DNA of 64,000 nt from Halalkalicoccus sp. CG83. Its GTDB lineage: Archaea > Halobacteriota > Halobacteria > Halobacteriales > Halalkalicoccaceae. Under the pieces are notes generated by a model. That model was not told the origin of the DNA and searched no databases. It worked only from the letters and a program-made list of their open reading frames with translations. The stretch lies in contig NZ_JAZDDH010000001.1 in NCBI RefSeq assembly GCF_037081715.1, positions 558,001-622,000 on the forward strand, written 5' to 3'. Positions 42,440 through 52,080 of the stretch are shown here, one piece after another. Both the position numbers and the translations under genes were made by a program. Numbering within the stretch: the stretch's first letter is position 1; the number at the start of each line of letters is the position of its first letter.

Positions 42440-45400
42440 GCCGCGCCGACCTCTCCGCCGAGGAGGTGACCCTCCCGGTGAAGCGCACCGAGGGCGAGAC
42501 CCTCCAGGAGCGACTCACCGCCAACGCCTACGACAACATCCTCCCCGCCCGATATCTCCGGAAGAACGCCGAGGGCGAACTGATCGAGACCCAGGAGGAG
42601 CTCTTCGAGCGCGTCGCGAGGAACATCGCGCTCGCGGAGGCGGTCTTCGAGGCCGAGAAGCGCGACGTCGAGCTCACGGTCACGCCCGACCAGCTCAAAC
42701 CCGACCACCCCCGGCGCGACGAGCTCGCCGCCGAGGTGTTCGGAGCCGGAACGACGGTGGAAGACGATACCGAGACCGAACTCTCCGTCTACAACGTCAG
42801 CAAGTTCACCTACGAGACGATCGTTCCCGAGCTACCCGAGGAGATCCGCGAGCACGTCGAGGAGACGGCCGAGGAGTTCCAGGAGCTGATGGAGCAGCTC
42901 TCTTTCATCCCCAACAGCCCGACGCTGATGAACGCGGGCGACGAGCTCCAGCAGCTCTCGGCGTGTTTCGTCGACTCGCCCGACGACGACATCAGCGACA
43001 TCCACCAGACCGCGAAGGAAGCGGCGGAGGTCTTCCAGTCCGGCGGCGGGATGGGGTATGCGTTCTGGCGACTGCGGCCGTACGGCGATAGCGTGGGAAG
43101 CACGGGCGGGATCGCCTCGGGCCCGATCACGTTCATGCGCACGTTCGACCAGATGTGCGAAACGATCGCCCAGGGCGGCACCCGCCGTGGCGCCCAGATG
43201 GGCGTCATGCGGGTCAGCCACCCCGACGTCATCGAGTTCATCCACGCGAAGAACAAGGACGTCTCGCTGGCGCACACGCTGCGGCTCAACGACCCCGACG
43301 ACTACACCTACACCACCTTCTCGGAGGCTCTGGAGGAGGCCCGCGGGCTGATCGACGACGACGGGCGAGTGCCCAAACACCTCAGGAACGCCGTCGAGGG
43401 CCACCTCTCGAACTTCAACATCAGCGTCGGCGTGACGGACGGCTTCATGGAGGCGCTCTACAACGACGAGGAGTTCACCTTCGAGAACCCCCGGACGGAG
43501 GAACCCCACATCGCGACCGCCGAGACCAAGGAGATGTACTCCCGGTACGGACTCGGCGAGCACGTCACGGTCGGTGAGGAGCTCTCGATCCCCGCCGACG
43601 TCCTCTGGGATCGCATGGTCGAGGGCGCCTACGAGAACGGCGAGCCCGGCGTGATCTACCTCGAGCGAGTCAACAAGGAACACTCGTTCGACGTCGAGGA
43701 ACACCCCGACCACCGAATCCTCGCGACCAACCCCTGTGGCGAACAGCCCCTCGAGGAGTACGAGGCGTGCAACCTCGGTCACATCAACCTCTCGACGCTC
43801 GCTGCCATGGACGCTCCCGACTGGCGTGTCTGGTACGACGAGCACGAGAGCGAGTTCGACTCGTTCGAGGCGGCCGTCAGCGCCTACCTCGAGGAGGCGA
43901 TCGACGTCGAGGAGTTCGACACGCGCATCGCCATGGGAACGCGCTTCCTGGAGAACGTCGTTACGATGTCGGACTTCCCGGTGCCCGAGATCGAGGAGAA
44001 AGTGAGAGAGATGCGAAAGATCGGCCTGGGCATCATGGGGCTCGCGCAGCTCTACATCCAACTCGGCGTACGCTACGGCTCCGAGACGGGCAACGAGATC
44101 GCCCGCCAGCTGATGACCCACATCAACCACGAGTCGAAGTGGACCTCCCACGAACTCGCCACCGAGCGGGGCGTCTTCACCGACTGGGAGGACTCGAAGT
44201 ACGCGAACCCCACCGAGTACGCCGAGTGGTTCGAACACCACACCGGGCTCGACGCGGAGGAGTGGGCCGACGGCTTCCCGATCCGCAACCACAACACGAC
44301 GACGATCGCCCCCACCGGCACCACGTCGATGGTCGGCAACACCACCGGCGGCTGTGAGCCCATCTACAACGTCGCCTACTACAAGAACGTGAGCGACGAC
44401 GTCCAGGGCGACGAGATGCTCGTCGAGTTCGACGACTACTTCCTGCGCGTGCTGGAGGACAACGCGATCGACGTCGATGCCGTGAAGCGCGAGGCACAGG
44501 ACCAGATGAGTAGTAATGAATTCGACGGCGTCGAGGGCCTCGAGACCGTCCCCGACGCGATCGGCGAGCTGTTCGTCGTCACGAGCGACCTCGCCGGAAA
44601 GGACCACGCCGCGGTGCAGTGTGCCTGCCAGTCGGGCGTCGACAGCGCCATCTCGAAGACGTGTAACTTCCCCAACTCCGCCTCGCGCGAGGACATGGAG
44701 GAAGTGTACAGATATATCTACGACAACGGCGGCAAGGGCGTCACCGTCTACCGCGACGGCACCCGGTCGAAGCAGGTGCTCACCACCCGCGCGGACAACG
44801 CGGAGTTCGCCGACGAGGAGGAGGCCGCCGAGGCGTTGATCGAGCAGATCTCGGAGGTCTTCGGTGGGATCGACGAGTTCCTCGACCACGAGGAGGTCCG
44901 CGCCACCATCGAGGGCGAGGTCAGCTTCACCCCCGAGTCGGGCCAGTACGCGAAGAAGCGTACCCGTCCCGACGTGCTCCACGGCGTGACCCAGCGCATC
45001 GACACCGGCTACGGCAAGCTCTACGTCAACATCAACGAGGACGCCGAGGGCCGGCCGTTCGAGCTGTTCGCGAACATCGGCAACTCGGGCGGGTTCACCG
45101 CGAGCTTCACCGAGGCGCTCGCGAAGACTATCTCGACGGCGCTTCGATCGGGCGTCGATCCCGAGGAGATCGCCGACGAACTTCAGGGCATCCGCTCGCC
45201 GAAGGTCGCCTGGGACAAGGGCCAGCAGATCAACTCCATCCCCGACGCGATCGGCACCGCGATGCGCCGATATCTCGACGGCGAGATCGAACGCGCCTAC
45301 CCCAAACAGCAGAACCTCACCGAGCTGGAGGAGACGGCGGAGCCCGAGACCGACGGCGGAGCGGCCGCCGCGATGGGGGACGCCGACTCCGACGCCCATC

Positions 45401-45513
45401 AGGACCTGATCGACGCGGGCGAGAGTCCCGAGTGTCCGGACTGCGGGTCGATGTCGCTCTACTACTCCGAGGGCTGCAAGACCTGCGAGTCCTGTGGCTG
45501 GTCGGAGTGCTGA
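42436..45513 (+). CDS. nrdJ: Adenosylcobalamin-dependent (class II) ribonucleoside-diphosphate reductase
   Basis: A 1025-residue class II reductase that makes deoxyribonucleotides with a B12-derived thiyl radical. Seen are NSPTLMNAGDELQQLSACFVDSPDDD (first active-site Cys), FQSGGGMGYAFWRLRP, GTRRGAQMGVMRVSHPDV, ILATNPCGEQPLEEYEACNLGHINL (the radical-site region), and APTGTTSMVGNTTGGCEP. The C-terminal zinc ribbon CPDCGSMSLYYSEGCKTCESCGW contains the redox cysteines that re-reduce the active site. The length is normal for the fused NrdJ form. The GTG start matches the family N terminus. Confidence 0.95.
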   Translation: MSRADLSAEEVTLPVKRTEGETLQERLTANAYDNILPARYLRKNAEGELIETQEELFERVARNIALAEAVFEAEKRDVELTVTPDQLKPDHPRRDELAAEVFGAGTTVEDDTETELSVYNVSKFTYETIVPELPEEIREHVEETAEEFQELMEQLSFIPNSPTLMNAGDELQQLSACFVDSPDDDISDIHQTAKEAAEVFQSGGGMGYAFWRLRPYGDSVGSTGGIASGPITFMRTFDQMCETIAQGGTRRGAQMGVMRVSHPDVIEFIHAKNKDVSLAHTLRLNDPDDYTYTTFSEALEEARGLIDDDGRVPKHLRNAVEGHLSNFNISVGVTDGFMEALYNDEEFTFENPRTEEPHIATAETKEMYSRYGLGEHVTVGEELSIPADVLWDRMVEGAYENGEPGVIYLERVNKEHSFDVEEHPDHRILATNPCGEQPLEEYEACNLGHINLSTLAAMDAPDWRVWYDEHESEFDSFEAAVSAYLEEAIDVEEFDTRIAMGTRFLENVVTMSDFPVPEIEEKVREMRKIGLGIMGLAQLYIQLGVRYGSETGNEIARQLMTHINHESKWTSHELATERGVFTDWEDSKYANPTEYAEWFEHHTGLDAEEWADGFPIRNHNTTTIAPTGTTSMVGNTTGGCEPIYNVAYYKNVSDDVQGDEMLVEFDDYFLRVLEDNAIDVDAVKREAQDQMSSNEFDGVEGLETVPDAIGELFVVTSDLAGKDHAAVQCACQSGVDSAISKTCNFPNSASREDMEEVYRYIYDNGGKGVTVYRDGTRSKQVLTTRADNAEFADEEEAAEALIEQISEVFGGIDEFLDHEEVRATIEGEVSFTPESGQYAKKRTRPDVLHGVTQRIDTGYGKLYVNINEDAEGRPFELFANIGNSGGFTASFTEALAKTISTALRSGVDPEEIADELQGIRSPKVAWDKGQQINSIPDAIGTAMRRYLDGEIERAYPKQQNLTELEETAEPETDGGAAAAMGDADSDAHQDLIDAGESPECPDCGSMSLYYSEGCKTCESCGWSEC

Positions 45514-45620
45514 GCTCCTAACGCCTTCTTCGTTCTCGCTGCGTTCTCCGTCTCCGTATTCGTCAGCGACGGCGCCGGCTCTCGCGTCCGATCCATAACA
45601 AGAGTTAATAACGATGTATA

Positions 45621-45636
45621 CGGTTCCTGTGTATGG
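45621..45636. promoter_or_regulatory. ATACACAG-type motif at the start of the class III aminotransferase gene
   Basis: The reverse complement of this site reads CCATACACAGGAACCG. It lies between the TTAATAA element (45604-45610) and the leaderless ATG at 45633, overlapping the start codon, a position suited to repression. Very similar sequences occur at 50745, 52724, 56095 and 56161, all at promoters in the same gene island. Confidence 0.5.
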
Positions 45637-46973
45637 ATCGCGAGAGCGCGGAGCCGAGCGTTCGGGGGCTCCCCGGGGAGCGGACTCGAGAGTGGATCGA
45701 GTACCACCATCGCTACTCCGCCCCGAGCGAGCACGCCCACGAGTTCGCCTGGGACGTCTCCGGGGAGGCCGAGGGCCCCTTCTGTACCGATCTCGACGGC
45801 AACGTCTTCCTCGATTTCACCTGTCACATCGGCGCCGCGCCGCTCGGCTACAACAACCCGAAGCTCACCGAGCGGATGGCCGAGTTCGACCTCGTCGACC
45901 CGCTGAAGATCGCCGGCCAGGACTTCTACGCCGGCTCCCGCGGCGGCCCCGAGAACCCCGACATACCGGGGGCCGCCCAGCTCATGGAGCGCCTCGTGGA
46001 GAGCAGCTCCCAGTACGACATGGACACCGTCTTCCTCTCGAACTCCGGCGCCGAGGCGATCGAGAACGCGATGAAGATATCGTATGCGAACACGCCCGAG
46101 CGCAAGTACGGGATCACCTTCCTCGGGGCCTTCCACGGTCGAACCCTCGGAACGCTCTCGATGACGCGCTCGGGCGACGTCTACACGCGGGCGTACCCCG
46201 AGGTCGCCGGCACCCGGACGGTGCCGTTCTGTGAGGACCGCAACTGCGAGCGGTCGACCTGTTCGTGTGGCTTCTTCGCGGGTGGACGCTCCCAGCTCGA
46301 ACGGATGCTCGACCCCGAGCGGGGCTATCTCGATCCCCGGGAAGTCGCCTTCCTGATCCTCGAACCCGTTCAGGGCGTCGGCGGCTATCGGTTCCCGAGC
46401 GATGCGTTCATGGAGGAGGTCCAGCGGGTCTGTGAGACCCACGACGTCCACCTGATCGTCGACGAGATCCAGTCCGGGATGGGCCGGACCGGGGAGATGT
46501 GGGCGGCGGACCACTACGCCATCGAACCCGACGTGATCTGTAGCGCGAAGGCGCTGCGGTCGGGGGCGACGATCTCCCGATCCGAGATATTCCCCGAGGA
46601 GAAGAACCGACTGGGCTCGACCTGGGGCGGCGGCGACCTCGTCGCGGCGGCCCAGGGGGTGTTCACGCTCGACGCGATCGACGACTACGACCTGCTCGAG
46701 AACGCCATCGAGCGGGGACGGCAGGTGAAGGAGCTGATCCGGGACGCCGATACCGACGGCGTGGAGGAGGTCAGGGGGAAAGGGCTGATGCTCGCCGTCG
46801 AGTTCGACTCGAAGGAGCGGCGCAACACCGTCGTGAAGGGGGGACTCGAACGCGGCCTGCTCACGCTCGGGTGTGGCTACAAGACCGTCCGACTGTTACC
46901 GCCGCTCGACGTCACCGAACGAGAGATCGATCTCGGCGTCTCGCTGTTTCTCGACGCGATCGAGGCGGCGTAA
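45633..46973 (+). CDS. Class III aminotransferase (diaminobutyrate/4-aminobutyrate type)
   Basis: A 446-residue PLP enzyme. FLSNSGAEAIENAMKISYAN, FLGAFHGRTLGTLSMTRSG, LILEPVQGVGGYRFPSD, LIVDEIQSGMGRTGEMWA, the PLP lysine in VICSAKALRSGA, and GSTWGGGDLVAAAQ are all present. Relatives act on 4-aminobutyrate, ornithine or 2,4-diaminobutyrate. Between these motifs a Cys-rich insert (CEDRNCERSTCSCGF) is notable and could bind metal. Standing directly before a DoeA-type ectoine hydrolase, it is a candidate DoeD (diaminobutyrate to aspartate semialdehyde). The start is leaderless, 27 bp after the TATA element. Confidence 0.85.
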   Translation: MDRESAEPSVRGLPGERTREWIEYHHRYSAPSEHAHEFAWDVSGEAEGPFCTDLDGNVFLDFTCHIGAAPLGYNNPKLTERMAEFDLVDPLKIAGQDFYAGSRGGPENPDIPGAAQLMERLVESSSQYDMDTVFLSNSGAEAIENAMKISYANTPERKYGITFLGAFHGRTLGTLSMTRSGDVYTRAYPEVAGTRTVPFCEDRNCERSTCSCGFFAGGRSQLERMLDPERGYLDPREVAFLILEPVQGVGGYRFPSDAFMEEVQRVCETHDVHLIVDEIQSGMGRTGEMWAADHYAIEPDVICSAKALRSGATISRSEIFPEEKNRLGSTWGGGDLVAAAQGVFTLDAIDDYDLLENAIERGRQVKELIRDADTDGVEEVRGKGLMLAVEFDSKERRNTVVKGGLERGLLTLGCGYKTVRLLPPLDVTEREIDLGVSLFLDAIEAA

Positions 46974-47041
46974 ATTAACGGATTTCGTTCTCACGATACA
47001 CGAAAACCATAAGTGGCGGGGTGGAGAGTCCCTTCTCGTTA

Positions 47042-48223
47042 GTGATTACCGTGCACCCGTTCGAGCGATCGGAGTACGAGCGACGACTGGAGCGGACGAA
47101 GGACCGAATGCGTGAGGAGGGCCTCGAGACGCTCTTCCTCGCCGATCCGGCGAACATGAACTACCTCTCGGGCTACGACGGCTGGTCGTTCTACGTTCAT
47201 CAAGGGTTAGTGGTCTCGCTGGACCACGACCAGCCCGTCTGGATCGGCCGAAGGATGGACGAGAACGGCGCGAAAGCCACGGTCTGGATCGACCACGAGA
47301 ACCTCCGGTCGTACAGCGACGATCACGTCCACTCGCCGGTCGACAAACACCCGATGGACTTCGTCGCGCGCGTTCTCGAGGAGATGGATCGGGACGACAC
47401 CCGGATCGGCGTCGAGATGGACGCCTCCTACTACACCGCGAAGTCCCACCAGCGTCTCCAGGAGAGACTCCCCGAGGCGACCTTCTCCGACGCGACGCTG
47501 CTGGTGGGCTGGGTCCGCATCAAGAAATCGGACGCAGAGCTCGAGCTGATCCAACAGGCCACCGAGCTCTCGGAGGCGGCGATGCAGGCGGGCATCGACG
47601 CGATCGGCGCCGGAGTACCCGAATCGACCGTCGCCGCGGAGATCTATCACACCCTGATCGAGGGGACCGACGAGTTCGGCGGCGACTACCCCGCGATCGT
47701 CCCGCTGATGCCCTCGGGCGAGCACACGGGGACGCCACATCTCACCTGGTCCGACGAGCCGTTCGAGGAGGGCGATCCCGTGATCATCGAACTCGCGGGC
47801 TGTCGCCACCGGTACCACTCGCCGCTCGCGCGGACCGCCGTGGTCGGCGACGTCCCCGAGGAGATGGGACGGGTCGGCGAGGTCGTCGTCGAGGGGCTGA
47901 ACGCGGCGCTCGACGCCGCGGAACCCGGAGTAACGTGCGAGGCGGTCGAACGGGCCTGGCGCGAGACGATCGCGAGACACGGCATCGAGAAGGCCGATCG
48001 GATCGGCTACTCGATGGGGCTGGGCTACCCGCCGGACTGGGGCGAGCACACCGCGAGCCTGCGCCCCGGCGACGAGACGGTGCTCGAGGAGAACATGACG
48101 TTCCACATGATCCCCGGGATCTGGACCGACGAGCTCGGCGTCGAGATCAGCGAGTCCTTTCGCGTGACCGCGACCGGCGCCGAACGCTTCTCCTCGTTCC
48201 CCCAGCGGGTGTTCTCGGTCTGA
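47042..48223 (+). CDS. doeA: Ectoine hydrolase-like M24 family protein (DoeA-type)
   Basis: A 393-residue creatinase/prolidase-fold protein. NYLSGYDGWSFYVHQGLVVS, IGRRMDENGAKATVWIDHENL, DEFGGDYPAIVPLMPSGEHTGTPHLTWSDEPF and GYPPDWGEHTASLRPGDETVLEENMTFHMIPGIW follow the DoeA pattern closely. The metal-ligand Asp residues of true M24 peptidases are replaced (ELAGCRHRYHSPLARTA), as in metal-free creatinase-type members. DoeA opens the ectoine ring to N-acetyl-2,4-diaminobutyrate. GTG 47042 is placed about 31 bp after a CCATAAG element; GTG 47051 and 47021 are alternatives. Confidence 0.82.
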   Translation: MITVHPFERSEYERRLERTKDRMREEGLETLFLADPANMNYLSGYDGWSFYVHQGLVVSLDHDQPVWIGRRMDENGAKATVWIDHENLRSYSDDHVHSPVDKHPMDFVARVLEEMDRDDTRIGVEMDASYYTAKSHQRLQERLPEATFSDATLLVGWVRIKKSDAELELIQQATELSEAAMQAGIDAIGAGVPESTVAAEIYHTLIEGTDEFGGDYPAIVPLMPSGEHTGTPHLTWSDEPFEEGDPVIIELAGCRHRYHSPLARTAVVGDVPEEMGRVGEVVVEGLNAALDAAEPGVTCEAVERAWRETIARHGIEKADRIGYSMGLGYPPDWGEHTASLRPGDETVLEENMTFHMIPGIWTDELGVEISESFRVTATGAERFSSFPQRVFSV

Positions 48224-48346
48224 CCGGCGGGCCGGGCCGCCCGAGGTGTGACATGGTACCGTTTCCATCGCCGGATACCGACATGAAAAAGTAGTCCAGT
48301 TCCCAACCGACCCATGAGAGCGGTCCCGGACTCGGAGGATTTACTC

Positions 48347-49708
48347 ATGGTAGACCAATACGACCTCGTCATCGTCGGCGGAGGAATCAGCGGCGCATCG
48401 CTGCTCTATACGGTGTCGAAGTTCACCGACATCGAACGGGTGGCGCTCCTGGAGAAGGAGGAGGAGATCGCGGCGATCAACTCCCACCACACCAACAACT
48501 CCCAGACGCTTCACTTCGGCGACATCGAGACCAACTACTCCCGCGAGAAGGCGGAGGAGGTGAACGAGGGGGCCCAACTGCTCGCCGGCTATCTCGAGGA
48601 GGAGGATCCCGACCGGGAGATCCACAGCAAGCGAAGCAAGATGGTGCTGGCGGTCGGCGAGGAGGAGGTCCGGGAGCTCGAGACGAGATACCACGACGAG
48701 GGCTTTTCGGACCTCTATCCGAAGCTCAGGCCGATCGGGCGCGAGGAGATCGCGGAGATCGAGCCGAAGGTCGTCGAGGGACGGGACCCGGAGACGGAGA
48801 TGATGGCCCTCCAGACGTCCGACGGCTACGTCGTCGACTACGGCGAGACCGCGAAGTCGTTCATCGAGAACGCGTGCGCGGAGGCCGGGGTCGACGTCTA
48901 CACGGGCGCAGAGGTGAAGCGGATCGACGAGACCGACGACGGATTCGTCATCGAGTCCGACGCGGGGTGGTTCGAGGCGGAGACGACCGTGGTCGCCGCG
49001 GGATCTCACAGCCTCCAGGTCGCAAGGGAGATGGGCTACGGCGAGGACATGTCCCTGCTCCCCATCGCCGGAAGCTTCTTCCTGGGCGACGACCTCCTGA
49101 ACGGCAAGGTCTACACGCTCCAGATGCAGAAGCTCCCGTTCGCCGCGATCCACGGCGACGCGGACGTCCACGACGATAGCGTCACCCGCTTCGGACCGAC
49201 GGCCAAACTCGTTCCGACGCTCGAACGGGGGCGGCTCTCGACCGTCGAGGACTTCCTCGACGTGTTCGGGCTGAACGCCGATTCGTTCCTGAGCTACGGC
49301 AACGTCCTCGCGGATCGGATCCTGTTGCCGTACGTGCTCAGGAACCTGGTCTACGACGTCCCCGTGGTCGGAAAGCGGGCGTTCCTCCCCCACGTCCGGA
49401 AGGTCGTCCCGAGCGTCGAACTCGACGACATCGAACGGGCCACGGGCTACGGCGGCGTGCGACCGCAGATCGTCGACACCGAGGGGAAGACCCTCGACAT
49501 GGGGGAGGCCAAGATCGTCGGCGAGGACGTCATCTTCAACGTCACCCCCTCGCCGGGCGCATCGACGTGTCTGAAGAACGCCATGCGCGATACCAGGACC
49601 CTGATCGAGTTCCTCGACGGGGAGTACGAGTTCGACGAGGCGGACTTCAGGGCGGAGACGATCGAGAACTTCCCCCGAGAGGAGATGGCGGCCGTCGGGG
49701 ACGACTGA
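48347..49708 (+). CDS. FAD-dependent oxidoreductase (malate:quinone oxidoreductase-like)
   Basis: A 453-residue flavoprotein. The dinucleotide-binding loop DLVIVGGGISGASLLYTV lies at the N terminus, LLEKEEEIAAINSHHTNNSQTLHFGDIET resembles the Mqo/DAO superfamily, and a TVVAAGSHSLQVAREMG loop completes the FAD site. No signal or membrane segment is seen. ATG 48347 follows a GGAGG at 48334-48338, one of the few Shine-Dalgarno-like sequences here; ATG 48314 in the same frame is an alternative that would add 11 residues. The substrate is unknown; a 2-hydroxy acid or amino acid from the neighbouring pathway is plausible. Confidence 0.78.
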   Translation: MVDQYDLVIVGGGISGASLLYTVSKFTDIERVALLEKEEEIAAINSHHTNNSQTLHFGDIETNYSREKAEEVNEGAQLLAGYLEEEDPDREIHSKRSKMVLAVGEEEVRELETRYHDEGFSDLYPKLRPIGREEIAEIEPKVVEGRDPETEMMALQTSDGYVVDYGETAKSFIENACAEAGVDVYTGAEVKRIDETDDGFVIESDAGWFEAETTVVAAGSHSLQVAREMGYGEDMSLLPIAGSFFLGDDLLNGKVYTLQMQKLPFAAIHGDADVHDDSVTRFGPTAKLVPTLERGRLSTVEDFLDVFGLNADSFLSYGNVLADRILLPYVLRNLVYDVPVVGKRAFLPHVRKVVPSVELDDIERATGYGGVRPQIVDTEGKTLDMGEAKIVGEDVIFNVTPSPGASTCLKNAMRDTRTLIEFLDGEYEFDEADFRAETIENFPREEMAAVGDD

Positions 49709-49710
49709 GG

Positions 49711-50688
49711 TTACTCCGGCGCGAACACCACGTTCTCCAACCCCTCGAACGAGTCGGTCTCCTCGAAACGTTCGACGTTGTCGGCGACGATCTCCGCGAG
49801 CCGATCCCAGTGTCTCGGCGTGTGGCCGCCGGTGTGCGGCGTGATCAACACGTTCTCGAACCCCCACAGCACGTGGTTCGGGGGAAGCGGCTCGGGATCG
49901 GTGACGTCGAGCGCCGCTCCCCTGATGCCGTTGAACTGGATCGCGTTCACGAGCGCGTCGGTGTCGACGATGGGCCCGCGCGCGACGTTGATCACCACCG
50001 CCTCCGGGGGGAGGGTCGCGAACTCCGCCTCGCCGATCAGCCCCCTAGTGGTGTCGGTCAGCGGGCAGGCGATCACGAGATACTCGGTTCGTGCGAGCGC
50101 GTCGTGCAGCGCCTCTTCCTCGAAGCCGATCACCTCGTCGGTGGGCCCGCCCTTCTCGGGGGAGTATCGGACCCCGATCGTCTCGACCTCCATGCCCTCT
50201 AGCCGCTGGACGAGCGCCCGGCCGATCGAGCCGAGGCCGACGACCGTCACCGTACTTCCCGTCAGCTCGCCGGACTGGAAGTGACGCCACTCCCGGTTCC
50301 CCTTGCGCCGCCAGCCCTCGTGGAGCCGGCGGGCGAAGACGAGCACGTTGCCGAGCGCCCCCTCCGCGATCCCCGGCGCGTGGATCCCGCCGGCGTTCGT
50401 CACCGTGATTCCCCGTTCGCGGAGCGCGTCCATCGGCAGATGCTCGGTCCCGGCGAACGCACAGGCGAACAGCTCGAGACGGTCGGCGTGCGAGAGCAGC
50501 CCCTCGTCGATCCGGACGCCCGTGACGACCCGCGCGTCCGTGATCAGGTCGCGCTCCTCGCCCGGCGTGCGTGCACGCCGAACCTCGTGGTCGGGCAGGC
50601 GTTCGCGTAGCTCCGCGGCGTACGGCTCCGTGGACAGGCCTTCGGTCCCCTCGCGGAGGACCAGGACGTCGTATGCGTCGTCGGTCAT
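49711..50688 (-). CDS. D-isomer-specific 2-hydroxyacid dehydrogenase
   Basis: A 325-residue NAD(P)H dehydrogenase. VTVVGLGSIGRALVQRLEGM is the coenzyme loop, VVINVARGPIVDTDALVNAI carries the catalytic Arg, LDVTDPEPLPPNHVLW the Glu, and NVLITPHTGGHTPRHW the His. The GPPxxH-type ending and the short catalytic domain resemble the glyoxylate/hydroxypyruvate group. A GACTTTAG element about 30 bp upstream on the minus strand gives a short or absent leader. It is convergent with the FAD oxidoreductase and divergent from the M20 gene. Confidence 0.83.
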   Translation of the reverse strand: MTDDAYDVLVLREGTEGLSTEPYAAELRERLPDHEVRRARTPGEERDLITDARVVTGVRIDEGLLSHADRLELFACAFAGTEHLPMDALRERGITVTNAGGIHAPGIAEGALGNVLVFARRLHEGWRRKGNREWRHFQSGELTGSTVTVVGLGSIGRALVQRLEGMEVETIGVRYSPEKGGPTDEVIGFEEEALHDALARTEYLVIACPLTDTTRGLIGEAEFATLPPEAVVINVARGPIVDTDALVNAIQFNGIRGAALDVTDPEPLPPNHVLWGFENVLITPHTGGHTPRHWDRLAEIVADNVERFEETDSFEGLENVVFAPE

Positions 50689-50744
50689 GGTAACGCTTGG
50701 CTCGATCGCTGGCTCGCCGCTAAAGTCTTCGTGTTCGGCTTCAA

Positions 50745-50759
50745 CGATTCCCGTGTATG
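50745..50759. promoter_or_regulatory. ATACACGG-type motif upstream of the M20 amidohydrolase TATA box
   Basis: The reverse complement reads CATACACGGGAATCG, an ATACAC-core relative of the motif found at the other promoters of the island. It overlaps the upstream edge of the TTTTAAG element (50759-50765) and also lies between this promoter and the divergent dehydrogenase promoter, so one bound protein could act on both genes. Confidence 0.45.
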
Positions 50760-50793
50760 TTTTAAGTAGATGGGGCGACGAGGACGCGTGAGA

Positions 50794-52080
50794 ATGTCAC
50801 GGAGCGCACGGGAGCGGACGATCGACCGCCGCCGCACCCTTCATCGGTATCCGGAGCCGGCCTGGCGGGAGTTCTACACGACGAGCCTGCTGGTCGACGA
50901 GCTCGAGCGGATCGGGGTCGATGAGCTCGCGGTGGGCCGCGAGGCGATGGATCCCGAGAGACGGATGGCCGTTCCCGCCGACGAGGAGCTCCGGCGGTGG
51001 TTCGAGCGAGCGCGGGAGAAGGGTGCCCGCGGGGACGTGCTCGAGGCCTGCGAGGGTGGCTACACCGGCTGTGTGGCCGTCCTCGACCGCGGCGAGGGAC
51101 CCTCGATCGGCCTCCGCGTGGACGTCGACGCGCTGTTCATCGAGGAGGAGACCGACGACCACCGGCCGGCCCGGGAGGGGTTTCGATCCGAGCACGAGGG
51201 GCTGATGCACGCCTGCGGCCACGACGCCCACATGGCGATCGGTCTGGGGACCCTCGAGGCGGTGAAGGAGAGCGACTTCGAGGGGCGGCTGACGGTGTTC
51301 TTCCAGCCCGCCGAGGAGGAGGGTGGCGGCGGACGGCCGATGGCCGAGGGCCCCTACATGGCAGGAATCGAGTACCTGCTCTGCGTCCACGTCGGGCTCG
51401 ATCACCCCTCGGGCGAGGTGGTCGCGGGCATGGAGAAGCCGCTCGCGATGAGCCACCTGAACGCCGAGTTCCGAGGACGGTCGGCCCACGCCGGTAAGGC
51501 GCCGAACGAGGGGGCGAACGCGATCCAGGCGATGGCGACGGCGGTCGGGAACGTCTACGGGATCCCGCGCCACGCGGAGGGCATGACGCGCGTGAACGTC
51601 GGCCGGGTCGAGGCCGGTACCGCGAGCAACGTGATCGCCGAGGGTGCGACGGTCGCCGCGGAGGTGCGCGGCGAGACGACCGCGCTGATGGAGTACATGC
51701 GCGAGCGCCTCGAACGGACCTTCGAAGCGGCCGCCCGGATGCACGACTGCGAGGTCGATCTCCACGTCCATAGCGAGTCGCCCCGGGCCGATAGCGATCC
51801 CGAACTCCGCGACGTCGTCCACGGGGTCGCCCAAGGGGTAGAGGGGGTCGACAGCCCGATCCGGAGCGCCGACTTCGGCGCGAGCGAGGACGCGACCTTC
51901 CTGATGCGGGCGGTTCAGGAGGCGGGGGGACTCGCCTCCTACGTCATCGTCGGTACGGACCACCCCGACAGCCACCACACGCCCCACTTCGACGTCGACG
52001 AGGAGAGCATGGAAACCGCCGTCTCCGTGCTCTCGGGATCCATCGACCGGATCGCGGCCGACCGACCCGTGCGGTCCTAG
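50794..52080 (+). CDS. M20-family amidohydrolase (possible N-acetyl-diaminobutyrate deacetylase)
   Basis: A 428-residue zinc amidohydrolase of the M20D/aminobenzoyl-glutamate-utilisation branch. LRVDVDALFIEEE, MHACGHDAHMAIGLGTLEAV (metal His/Asp), VFFQPAEEEGGGGRPMAEG (general-base and metal Glu pair), FRGRSAHAGKAPNEGANAIQAM (dimerisation domain) and SHHTPHFDVDEESM with the late His are intact. ATG 50794 is chosen because the TTTTAAG at 50759-50765 lies about 30 bp before it; ATG 50770 is possible. No DoeB homologue lies in the island, so this enzyme could remove the acetyl group left by DoeA (inference). Confidence 0.83.
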   Translation: MSRSARERTIDRRRTLHRYPEPAWREFYTTSLLVDELERIGVDELAVGREAMDPERRMAVPADEELRRWFERAREKGARGDVLEACEGGYTGCVAVLDRGEGPSIGLRVDVDALFIEEETDDHRPAREGFRSEHEGLMHACGHDAHMAIGLGTLEAVKESDFEGRLTVFFQPAEEEGGGGRPMAEGPYMAGIEYLLCVHVGLDHPSGEVVAGMEKPLAMSHLNAEFRGRSAHAGKAPNEGANAIQAMATAVGNVYGIPRHAEGMTRVNVGRVEAGTASNVIAEGATVAAEVRGETTALMEYMRERLERTFEAAARMHDCEVDLHVHSESPRADSDPELRDVVHGVAQGVEGVDSPIRSADFGASEDATFLMRAVQEAGGLASYVIVGTDHPDSHHTPHFDVDEESMETAVSVLSGSIDRIAADRPVRS

